A stretch of 64,000 nt of DNA. It comes from Cohnella baijiui. GTDB lineage: Bacteria; Bacillota; Bacilli; Paenibacillales; Paenibacillaceae. Positions within the stretch are counted from its first letter, which is position 1; each line of letters opens with the position of its first letter. The notes below the pieces were generated by a model. It ran no database searches and had not been told where the DNA came from. It saw only the letters and a program-made list of their open reading frames with translations. The stretch lies in NCBI RefSeq assembly GCF_020731285.1, contig NZ_JAJFOW010000015.1, positions 1 to 64,000 on the forward strand, written 5' to 3'. The position numbers were made by a program, and so were the translations under genes. Positions 52,130 through 58,776 of this stretch are shown here, in pieces.

Positions 52130-53821
52130 GTGAAGTTAAATGAGTTTGAGAAGCATGTCCCGCCCGGCGTCCTGAAGCGAGGCAAGGAGTACCGCGATGA
52201 GGGCCGTATCGTCGACATAGATGAAGTCGAAAAAGGAATCTATCAGGCCGAAGTGGAAGGCAGCGAGCTGTACGAGATCCAGGTGCGGATCGGCTCGCGA
52301 GGCGATATCCAATACCTCGAGTGCGATTGCCCTTTCGATCAGGAGGCGTTCTGCAAACACCAAGTAGCCGTACTGCTGGAGATAAGGTCTATGTTGGATG
52401 TCTTAAAAGCCGAGGCTCCGTCCGCCATCAAGGGAAAAACCGCCCAACCGAAGAAGAAGCTTGCCGATCAGCTGGCTGCCTTGAGCAAAGAACAATTGGT
52501 TGCGCTGCTGACGGAGTACGCGCAAGACATCCGTGAGGTCAAAGCAAAGCTGGATCTGTACTTCCTGAAATCGAACGACACGGAGGACGTCAAGCAGCTC
52601 GTCAAGCTTATTCGAACTTACGTGAAGAGATATGCGGAAAGAGGCGGATTCGTCTCGTATCGCAATGTTCCCCATGCCGTCGAGGGCGCAGAGCTGGTGC
52701 TGGATAAGGCGAGACAAGCCCAGCAAGATGGCGAATTCCTTCCGGCCGTTCGAATCGGCTTATGCGTGGTTCAAGAGTTAGCGGACTTGTCGCAGACGAG
52801 CGATGACTCGGGCGGGATCATTGGGGGCCTAATCGGGGAAGGCCTTGATCTCATCGCGGAATCGATTGAGTCCGCCGACGCGCTGTCATCGCATGACAAG
52901 AAAGGTTTATTGCGTACACTCCTGCAAGCAGCGCAGCTGTCCGTGGTGACGGACTGGCGGGTGGAGCTCCTGGAGATCGCTACGGATCTTGTCGGCGACG
53001 TAGACGCTAGACAACAGTGGGAGGCCTGTGTCCAGAGGCTTGAAGCGCATGATGGCTCTCGTGAAGATTCCTATTTCAAGGAAAAGGTTGCCATGCTGAG
53101 ATATGGTCTGACCCGGCAGATCGATGGCGAACAGCGCGCAGAGACATTCCTTCAAGCGAACATAGGCGTGCCGGATATTCGCGAGGCGGCGATCGAGAAT
53201 GCAATCGCGCAATCCCGTTATGAAGAGGCATTAAGGTATGCGCAGGAGGGAGAAGTACAAGATACCCAGAAAGGTTACCCGGGGCTCGTTAGCCGCTGGA
53301 AAAAGCTGCGGCTGAAAGTCTATCGGCTCACGAACGATCGGGAGCAGCAGCGCGAGTTGACCGAAGCGTTCGTCTCGGAGGGAGACTATGCTTACTACCA
53401 TCCGTTAAAGGAATTGTACACGCCGGAAGAATGGCCGGACGTCTATGCTAGAGTGCTAACCGCGTTGGAGGAAGAGGGCCGTTGGTACGCCGAATCCACC
53501 TATACGAAGGTATTGATCGAGGAGAAGGAGACCGGCAGGCTGTTGGAGTACGTCGAACGCCACCCGGCCTACATTGTCGACTATTACAAGCATCTGATCG
53601 GTCCGTATACGGGCGAGGTGTATCATCTTTTTGCGCGGCACATCGAACGCTCGGCGCAGAACGCCTCCAACCGGAAGCAGTACTGGAAGGTCTGCCAGAT
53701 CATCCGGGAGCTGCAGAAAGCAGGGGGGACGCAAACGGCACAGGTTATCGTAAAGGAATTGAGACTGCGTTATGCGAATCGGCCGGCGATGCTGGATGAA
53801 CTGAACAAGAGCGGGTTGTGA
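52130..53821 (+). CDS. SWIM zinc-finger protein
   Basis: 563 residues. The SWIM finger is at the N-terminus, with Cys65 and Cys67 (ECDC) and Cys75/His77 (FCKHQ), giving the CxC-CxH zinc site. The remainder is helical, with repeat-like segments (QPSEKEWPDVYARVLTALEE type) resembling TPR/HEAT arrays; no helicase domain is present. Such proteins are common in Paenibacillaceae, often beside an SNF2 helicase, which is absent here. GTG 52130 follows AAAGGAGGCG. It is a single-gene unit. DNA or protein binding is expected; the exact role is not known. Confidence 0.88.
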   Translation: MKLNEFEKHVPPGVLKRGKEYRDEGRIVDIDEVEKGIYQAEVEGSELYEIQVRIGSRGDIQYLECDCPFDQEAFCKHQVAVLLEIRSMLDVLKAEAPSAIKGKTAQPKKKLADQLAALSKEQLVALLTEYAQDIREVKAKLDLYFLKSNDTEDVKQLVKLIRTYVKRYAERGGFVSYRNVPHAVEGAELVLDKARQAQQDGEFLPAVRIGLCVVQELADLSQTSDDSGGIIGGLIGEGLDLIAESIESADALSSHDKKGLLRTLLQAAQLSVVTDWRVELLEIATDLVGDVDARQQWEACVQRLEAHDGSREDSYFKEKVAMLRYGLTRQIDGEQRAETFLQANIGVPDIREAAIENAIAQSRYEEALRYAQEGEVQDTQKGYPGLVSRWKKLRLKVYRLTNDREQQRELTEAFVSEGDYAYYHPLKELYTPEEWPDVYARVLTALEEEGRWYAESTYTKVLIEEKETGRLLEYVERHPAYIVDYYKHLIGPYTGEVYHLFARHIERSAQNASNRKQYWKVCQIIRELQKAGGTQTAQVIVKELRLRYANRPAMLDELNKSGL

Positions 53822-53894
53822 GGTTGGTCATTCCGTACAAGGATTAGCAGTTTCCACAGCTAGGGCAAACGAGAGCCTCATCGGCCAGAATTGT

Positions 53895-54146
53895 ATGTGC
53901 ATCACCATCGTCAATCTGGTCGCCGCGCTGCTGGATCATAAGCCTTTCTCCTACAGCATGGCGGCAGCCTTGATCGCCCTCTCCATCCTGATGTTCGATT
54001 CCTTGACCGAAATCGAAGCTGCAACGAAACACAGCCAGCCGATCATGCTGCTGCTGAAGGCGTCATTGCCGGCGCTGTACCTGCTCGTGGATGGCCTGCG
54101 CTCCCGAAAGGGCGGGAGGCCGCGGCCGGCGCCGTCCGAAGGCTAA
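53895..54146 (+). CDS. Possible small membrane protein or gene fragment
   Basis: 83 residues with two hydrophobic segments (MCITIVNLVAALL and MAAALIALSILMFDSL) and a third weaker one (LLLKASLPALYLLVDGL), then a basic tail (RSRKGGRPRPAP). No ribosome site precedes ATG 53895, and the same frame is open upstream for about 20 codons. It may be the C-terminus of a lost membrane protein; a Fic fragment follows directly. I do not recognise the family. Confidence 0.35.
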   Translation: MCITIVNLVAALLDHKPFSYSMAAALIALSILMFDSLTEIEAATKHSQPIMLLLKASLPALYLLVDGLRSRKGGRPRPAPSEG

Positions 54147-54151
54147 ACGCA

Positions 54152-54229
54152 TCCAATTGGACCTATCACTCCAACGCGATCGAGGGAAATGGCTTAACCT
54201 TATCTAAAACCAAAGTAGCGCTCGAAGGC
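54152..54229 (+). pseudogene. Fic-family protein fragment
   Basis: The frame reads SNWTYHSNAIEGNGLTLSKT then KVALEG, the N-terminal inhibitory/substrate motif of Fic AMP-transferases (SNAIEGNxLTL). The catalytic HPFxxGNGR motif is absent, and homology stops after 26 residues. It is a relic. The flanking frame continues to 54304 without meaning. Confidence 0.8.
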
Positions 54230-54327
54230 AAGAGATTAGAAGCGAGTATGATTCCGCATTGGATAAAGCGCATACAAATAGGGACAACGGTCCATACGCT
54301 CTAGCCTGCCCCTGTCATGCAACAAAG

Positions 54328-54355
54328 CAAAGCCAGCCGCACACGGCTGGCTTTG
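54328..54355 (-). terminator. Terminator after the ArsR-SRPBCC gene
   Basis: CAAAGCCAGCCG pairs with CGGCTGGCTTTG around a 4-nt loop, 11 bp past the minus-strand stop at 54367. Confidence 0.8.
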
Positions 54356-54366
54356 TCTCTCCCCTC

Positions 54367-55131
54367 TTACTTCTCCATGAGCCCCGTCCCCGTTTCCAGG
54401 AAACTCTTCATGCCCGACAGCACGATCGGCAGCCCATTCTCCAGAACTTTGGCCGTGGGCAAGGCTTGCTCGAACTCGTCATGCACGACGGTCACGAGCG
54501 TCACGCCGGCATACTCGGCATGCGCCTCGATCTCCCATGTGATCCGGGACGGCACATCGTCTGCCGTGTTCGGGATCGCGAGGAACCGCCAGCTCATTAC
54601 GAGCTTATTCGGAGGATCCATGTCGAGGATGACTCCTTCGGCCTGCTTCGCATCTTCCTTCCACAGCTCGAAAGGGGCGTTCGCCTCCCAGGTGGACCGG
54701 ATGGCGCAGTTGAACCAGAATTTCGAGGTTTTCGCCGGATCGGTGAGGGCCTGCCACACTTGCTCGGGCTTTGCTTTGATCGCGATCCGGTTGACATTGC
54801 GGGGTTTGCTCTCCATATTCGCCTCACGCTCCAATTCGTTTTGAAGGGATGTTAATCCGATCGCCCAAGGCTCGGCGTATTTGCTTACCCAGCGGTCGTA
54901 GATCTGGCGGATGGGCACCGCGTTCAGATAATGCAGTTTTTCCCGGCCGGCCTTCCTCGTGGTGATGAGGCCGGCTTGCTCCAGCAGATTCAGATGCTTC
55001 ATGACGCCGAATCTGGACATCTCCAGCGGGGCGCACAGATCGTTCAACGTTCGCCCGTCCGATCGGTGCAGCAAGTCCAAGAGCGTGCGGCGGCTGGGAT
55101 CCGCGAGCGCTTTGAACACTTCGTTTTCCAA
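54367..55131 (-). CDS. ArsR-type regulator fused to an SRPBCC domain
   Basis: 254 residues. Residues 1-95 are an ArsR winged helix: FKALADPSRRTLLDLLHRSD, LNDLCAPLEMSRFGVMKHLN, LLEQAGLITTRKAGREKLHY. Residues 105-250 are an AHSA1/SRPBCC domain: VNRIAIKAKPEQVWQALTDP, AKTSKFWFNCAIRSTWEANA. The fusion (YdfF-like) couples ligand binding in the SRPBCC pocket to DNA binding. TTG 55131 follows AAAGGAGGTG. It is divergent from an FMN reductase; two dyads in the shared region (55187, 55224) are its likely operators. Confidence 0.9.
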   Translation of the reverse strand: MENEVFKALADPSRRTLLDLLHRSDGRTLNDLCAPLEMSRFGVMKHLNLLEQAGLITTRKAGREKLHYLNAVPIRQIYDRWVSKYAEPWAIGLTSLQNELEREANMESKPRNVNRIAIKAKPEQVWQALTDPAKTSKFWFNCAIRSTWEANAPFELWKEDAKQAEGVILDMDPPNKLVMSWRFLAIPNTADDVPSRITWEIEAHAEYAGVTLVTVVHDEFEQALPTAKVLENGLPIVLSGMKSFLETGTGLMEK

Positions 55132-55186
55132 AGGGACACCTCCTTTCCGGGGACAGGCTCAAAAATGTTAAACTCCGACTTGACAT

Positions 55187-55202
55187 GTTACCATACGGTA
55201 AC
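55187..55202 (-). promoter_or_regulatory. Operator dyad GTTACC-ATAC-GGTAAC
   Basis: A perfect 6-bp dyad with a 4-bp spacer lies 56 bp upstream of the ArsR-SRPBCC start, in the region divergent from the FMN reductase. It suits autorepression by a dimeric winged-helix protein. Confidence 0.6.
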
Positions 55203-55223
55203 GTATTATCAATTCAGGCAATG

Positions 55224-55239
55224 GTGACGATATAGTCAC
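55224..55239 (+). promoter_or_regulatory. Second dyad GTGAC-GATATA-GTCAC
   Basis: A perfect 5-bp dyad lies 38 bp upstream of the FMN reductase start, near its expected promoter (TATTAA follows at 55241). It differs from the dyad at 55187, so a different regulator or a second site is possible. Confidence 0.5.
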
Positions 55240-55276
55240 ATATTAACACAACCCATCCCCAAGAAGAAAGGTGAAG

Positions 55277-55834
55277 ATGAACATGAAATTGGCTTTGATC
55301 GCAGGCAGCAACCGCACGAACGCTTCGAGCACGATCCTCCTTCGGTATATCGCGAGCCTGTTGAAGGCCCGCCGGATCGACGTCTCGTTCACGGACCTGT
55401 ACGAGCAGCCGCTGCCCTTTTTCACGCCGGACGACTGGGACTTCCATCCGAACGTCCGTCAAATGATCAGCCAGGTCGCGGAGGCCGACGGCCTGATCCT
55501 CGCTACGCCCGAATATCATGGTTCGGTCTCCGGCGCGCTGAAGAACGCGCTCGACTACATGAGCGCCGAGCAGGTCGGAGGCAAGCCGGTGCTGTCCGTG
55601 AGCGCGGCAGGCGGACCGTTGGGCATCAGCTCGCTTACGCATTTGCAGGCGATCGTACGCAATCTGCATGGCGTGAACGGCCCGGAATGGATCTCGATCG
55701 GCTACGGCTCGAACGGCTTTGGGCCGGACGGCGTCCCCCTCGATGCCGGCACCCGGGAGCGGGTAGAGGGCGTCGTCGAAAGCTTCGCGAAGCTGGCGGA
55801 GGTGCTGGCGGCGGGTGTCGCGGCGGTGAATTGA
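55277..55834 (+). CDS. NADPH-dependent FMN reductase
   Basis: About 185 residues. The FMN-phosphate loop reads LIAGSNRTNASS, the flavin-contact segment is ATPEYHGSVSGALKNALDYM, and SVSAAGGPLGISSLTHLQAI follows. These are the flavodoxin-like fold of the YhdA/ArsH-type reductases. It reduces FMN or azo/quinone compounds with NADPH in the cytoplasm. Starts at 55277 or 55283 (ATG) both have AGAAAGG upstream. It is divergent from and probably controlled by the ArsR-SRPBCC protein. Confidence 0.9.
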   Translation: MNMKLALIAGSNRTNASSTILLRYIASLLKARRIDVSFTDLYEQPLPFFTPDDWDFHPNVRQMISQVAEADGLILATPEYHGSVSGALKNALDYMSAEQVGGKPVLSVSAAGGPLGISSLTHLQAIVRNLHGVNGPEWISIGYGSNGFGPDGVPLDAGTRERVEGVVESFAKLAEVLAAGVAAVN

Positions 55835-55916
55835 CGGCAGCGGGCAAGCAGCTCTTTTTTAATCAAAAGGTGACTAAAAGGTAACTAAAATACGATCCGT
55901 AAAAGTTTCGCCTCTC

Positions 55917-56161
55917 AGATCGAGGAAGCGTTCGGCGACCGGCAGTACGTGGTAGACGAAACGTTCGCCCAAGGGGATCGGGTTATCGTTCGTCTTTTGA
56001 TCTCGGGTACGCATGCGGGGACGTTTGCCGGCCATGCGCCTACGGGCCGCGTCGTGCGCATCACCCAGTTCCGCGAATTCCGCCTGGCGGACGGCGAGGT
56101 GGCCGACCATCGCGGCTGGTTCGATACGGGCACGCTGATTCCCCAGCTGCAAGCGCAATGA
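55917..56161 (+). pseudogene. N-terminally truncated SnoaL-like ester cyclase
   Basis: The frame QIEEAFGDRQYVVDETFAQG then DRVIVRLLISGTHAGTFAGH, APTGRVVRITQFREFRLADG and EVADHRGWFDTG aligns throughout with the C-terminal half of the next gene. The first half, including any start codon with a ribosome site, is missing. GTG 55949 is the first possible start. It is best read as a decayed paralog. Confidence 0.75.
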
Positions 56162-56240
56162 ACGGCGACTAAACCGCAAACACAGGGAATTCAACCCTTG
56201 CGTTCTTCCTCTTTAATCCCATTAAAGGAGATGTTGATTC

Positions 56241-56732
56241 ATGAAGACGACGGAACAGCAAAATATCGAGACGGTCACGGCGTTTATCGATTCCTTTTGG
56301 AACCGGAGCGACTTTGACAGCACCCAGGAATTCCTGTCCGAGGATTATCGGGAGCTCGCCTATCAATCCAGGGAAGGCTTGATCCAGTTCGCCGGCAAAA
56401 TACTGGAGGCGTTCCCCGACAAAGTCTACCGCGTCGAAGAGATCGTCGCGCAGGATGACAAGGTGCTCGTCCGCATGACGGTAAAAGGGACGCACCAAGG
56501 GGTGTTCTTCGGCACCGCGCCGACGGGCAACGTCATCGACGTCACGCTTTACCGCCAATATCGTCTCGACGGCGGCAAGATCGCCGAGCATCGCGGCTGG
56601 ATCGACATGGTGACCATGTGGAGCCAGATCAAGGGCTTTTCGCAGGGGCTGCCCCAAAGGTCATCGCGCACCTCGTCAATCCGCCGAAATAGGGAGCAAA
56701 ATGTTCCTTATCTCTCCGCGCGCCGTCCCTGA
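56241..56732 (+). CDS. SnoaL-like ester cyclase family protein
   Basis: 163 residues as read. The core QNIETVTAFIDSFWNRSDFD, then FLSEDYRELAYQSREGLIQF, VRMTVKGTHQGVFFGTAPTG and HRGWIDMVTMWSQIKG is the SnoaL-like (NTF2-fold) ester cyclase family. Normal length is about 135-145 residues. After QIKG the tail (FSQGLPQRSSRTSSIRRNRE) looks unlike protein of this family, while the next frame reads GAAPKVIAHLVNPPK and stops at 56692. A one-base loss near 56636 may have changed the end. ATG 56241 follows AAAGGAG. Small-molecule hydrolase or binding role; substrate unknown. Confidence 0.82.
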   Translation: MKTTEQQNIETVTAFIDSFWNRSDFDSTQEFLSEDYRELAYQSREGLIQFAGKILEAFPDKVYRVEEIVAQDDKVLVRMTVKGTHQGVFFGTAPTGNVIDVTLYRQYRLDGGKIAEHRGWIDMVTMWSQIKGFSQGLPQRSSRTSSIRRNREQNVPYLSARRP

Positions 56733-56850
56733 GAGCCGCCCGTTTCCCCGTGTTTTCCATGAAAAATCTTTCATTTTTCTGCCAAGTCGCCATCTGGCAT
56801 GTATAATAGCGAACAGTGCAGCAATAGGAAATTCGAACCACAAAAAGGAG

Positions 56851-57852
56851 ATGACGAGTATCAAACGGTTGCTGAGAACGGCCGCGTTGACCCTCGGGTT
56901 GCTTCTGATGGTGGGCACGGGAGCGGCATTCGCGAGCGCGGATCATGCCGTATATATGCAAGGACAAAAAGTCGATCTGAAGCAGGAGCTGTGGACGGAG
57001 GACGGCTGGACGTATGCCCCGGTCAAGGAGATCGCGGACGCGATGGGCTGGCAGACGGCCTACGATGCGGACGCGGACCAGATCGCCGTGACCAACGGGA
57101 TCGACGATACGCTGTCGTTTCGGAACGGCGCTTCGGATTTGACGTTTAACGGCCAAATATACAAGTTCGGCGGGACCGTCAAGCTTAAGGACGGGATCGC
57201 TTACTTTCCGCTCCGCCTGCTGGCCGAGGCGATGCATGCGAGCGTAGGATGGCAGGAGCAGGAGAAGATCGCCATCTTGCAAACGGAGGAGAAGTACGCC
57301 GTAGCGGACGGCGACACGCTGGCGAGCATCGCGGAGGCGCACGAGACGTCGGTCGAAGCGCTGATGAAGCGAAACGGCCTGGCGGAGGAGACTCTGGTGC
57401 CGGGGCAGCTGCTGAAGGTCGTCGTGCCGGAGTTTCTGGAGCCGGAATTTGCCGCCAGAATCGCCTCGGCGGAGGCGAAAGAGAAGGCGGAGACCGCCAT
57501 GGACGCGGCTGACTTGGAGCTGCTAGCCAAGCTTGTCCAGGTCGAAGCGGGCAACGAGCCGTACGAAGGCAAGCTGGCCGTGGCGAACGTCGTCCTGAAC
57601 CGCTTGGAGCGAGGCTATTCGGATTCGATCCGGGGCGTCATCTACGCGCCGGGACAGTTCCCGCCGGCCAAGAGCGGGCTTCTCGCCAAGCAGAAGCCGT
57701 CCAAGGAAAGCATCAAGGCGGCCAAAGCCGCGTTCTCGGGCGTCAACAACGTCCCGGGTGCCGTCTCCTTCTTCAATCCGAAGCTGGAGCCGGGCAAAGC
57801 CAAAAAGGCCAACATCGTCAAGACGATCGGGCATCACGCTTTTTCGAAATAA
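56851..57852 (+). CDS. SleB-type cell-wall hydrolase with stalk and LysM domains
   Basis: 333 residues. Signal peptide 1-28 (LLRTAALTLGLLLMVGTGAA). Residues about 32-145 are a copper-amine-oxidase-like stalk domain (WTYAPVKEIADAMGWQTAYD; YFPLRLLAEAMHASVGW). Residues 148-192 are a LysM peptidoglycan-binding domain (YAVADGDTLASIAEAHETSV). The C-terminus (222-333) is a SleB/Hydrolase_2 domain with the catalytic Glu232 in QVEAGNEPYEGKLAVANVVL. It should cleave peptidoglycan outside the membrane, in wall turnover or spore germination. ATG 56851 directly follows AAAAAGGAG, which is very close spacing; no better start exists. Confidence 0.92.
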   Translation: MTSIKRLLRTAALTLGLLLMVGTGAAFASADHAVYMQGQKVDLKQELWTEDGWTYAPVKEIADAMGWQTAYDADADQIAVTNGIDDTLSFRNGASDLTFNGQIYKFGGTVKLKDGIAYFPLRLLAEAMHASVGWQEQEKIAILQTEEKYAVADGDTLASIAEAHETSVEALMKRNGLAEETLVPGQLLKVVVPEFLEPEFAARIASAEAKEKAETAMDAADLELLAKLVQVEAGNEPYEGKLAVANVVLNRLERGYSDSIRGVIYAPGQFPPAKSGLLAKQKPSKESIKAAKAAFSGVNNVPGAVSFFNPKLEPGKAKKANIVKTIGHHAFSK

Positions 57853-57890
57853 AGGCGCCGCGAGAGCGGCACCTGCGAGACCGTACGCGA

Positions 57891-57922
57891 AGCCGTCTCC
57901 GATATCGCTATCGGGGACGGCT
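57891..57922 (+). terminator. Hairpin after the SleB-type gene
   Basis: AGCCGTCTCCGATA pairs with TATCGGGGACGGCT (one G-T) with a TCGC loop. The T-run is weak. The two-hairpin element starts eight bases later. Confidence 0.6.
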
Positions 57923-57929
57923 CTTCTGC

Positions 57930-58030
57930 GTCATACAGAATGTATAAGTTTAGTCCTATCCATTTCTGTATGACCTCCGATAAAAACGTGCCGCCATCTT
58001 CCTTGAAGACGGCGGAGTCGGTTTTACTTG
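57930..58030 (+). repeat. Two-hairpin element, copy 4
   Basis: 101 bp, nearly identical to copy 1. It lies between a terminator-like hairpin and the small membrane gene at 58063, 32 bp before its start and in its orientation. Confidence 0.9.
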
Positions 58031-58062
58031 GGTTCGTACATGCAAACGGGAGGCACAGGCAC

Positions 58063-58320
58063 ATGTGGGTTCGAATTTCCGACGTCTTGTTTATGGCGTC
58101 GCTGGGACTGCTCGTCCTTGCGTTGTTGGTGAAGGGAGCGGGGAGCGGGATGTTCGGCCGCCGGCGTCCCGGCCCCGGCGGCGACGCCGGGGAGATGCCG
58201 GCGCATCGCGACGGGGCGGACAAGCAGCCGCAGCTCTCCCTGCCGCGGCGTTTGCTGAAATCTTACGTCATCTGGATCGCGCTCGCCGGCATCGCCGTCT
58301 CGATCCTGATGACGCTGTAA
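58063..58320 (+). CDS. Small two-helix membrane protein
   Basis: 85 residues. Helix 1 at about 7-24 (VLFMASLGLLVLALLVKG), a Gly/Pro/Arg-rich cytoplasmic loop (GRRRPGPGGDAGEMPAHRDG), and helix 2 at about 68-85 (SYVIWIALAGIAVSILMTL). ATG 58063 follows GGGAGG nine bases upstream. The copy-4 two-hairpin element lies just before it. I do not recognise a family. Confidence 0.65.
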   Translation: MWVRISDVLFMASLGLLVLALLVKGAGSGMFGRRRPGPGGDAGEMPAHRDGADKQPQLSLPRRLLKSYVIWIALAGIAVSILMTL

Positions 58321-58331
58321 TTCGGAGCGCG

Positions 58332-58547
58332 CTATTCGCGGGCGAAGGACCATCCTTTCTCCTGCAGCGCCTCCGTCAAAATCCGCACAGCTCTAGGCCC
58401 GACGCCGTGCAGCTTCAGCAGTTCGCCGGCCGTGACTTGGGTGAGCTGCTCCAGCCGCACATAGCCGGCTTGCGCGAGCGCTCTCGTCGCGGGTTGACCG
58501 ATCTTGGGCAGGTCGCTCGCTTGGGTCGATGTTTCGCGACTATGCAT
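58332..58547 (-). CDS. Helix-hairpin-helix DNA-binding protein
   Basis: 71 residues. DLPKIGQPATRALAQAGYVR, then LEQLTQVTAGELLKLHGVGP and RAVRILTEALQEKG form two helix-hairpin-helix units, as in the RNA polymerase alpha C-terminal domain and small HhH proteins. It probably binds DNA without sequence preference. ATG 58547 has AGGA upstream but with long spacing. It converges with the membrane gene at 58063. Confidence 0.8.
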   Translation of the reverse strand: MHSRETSTQASDLPKIGQPATRALAQAGYVRLEQLTQVTAGELLKLHGVGPRAVRILTEALQEKGWSFARE

Positions 58548-58599
58548 GGTTCCATCAATCCTCTCATGTAGGATGGGCCGTTCTCAAGGAGAGCAGGCC

Positions 58600-58725
58600 A
58601 TGTACGTCTATCATTCTTTGTTCGGCGCGGCGCTCGCCATTCCTGCCATCCCTCCGGCGTGGCTCCACCAGATGCTGCCGGGGGCGCTAGAGCCGATCGC
58701 GTTCCTGCGTCTTCCTTTTATTTAA
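58600..58725 (+). CDS. Possible small peptide gene
   Basis: 41 residues: MYVYHSLFGAALAIPAIPPA then WLHQMLPGALEPIAFLRLPF I. ATG 58600 follows CAAGGAGAGC with good spacing, which favours expression. It is hydrophobic and Pro-rich with no clear helix or signal. I do not recognise it. The gap it lies in may otherwise just be the promoter region of the regulator at 58777. Confidence 0.35.
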   Translation: MYVYHSLFGAALAIPAIPPAWLHQMLPGALEPIAFLRLPFI

Positions 58726-58776
58726 TGTGCAAAAGCGCTCGCTCACAGTATGATAGAGACGGAAGGGAGCGCTTTC

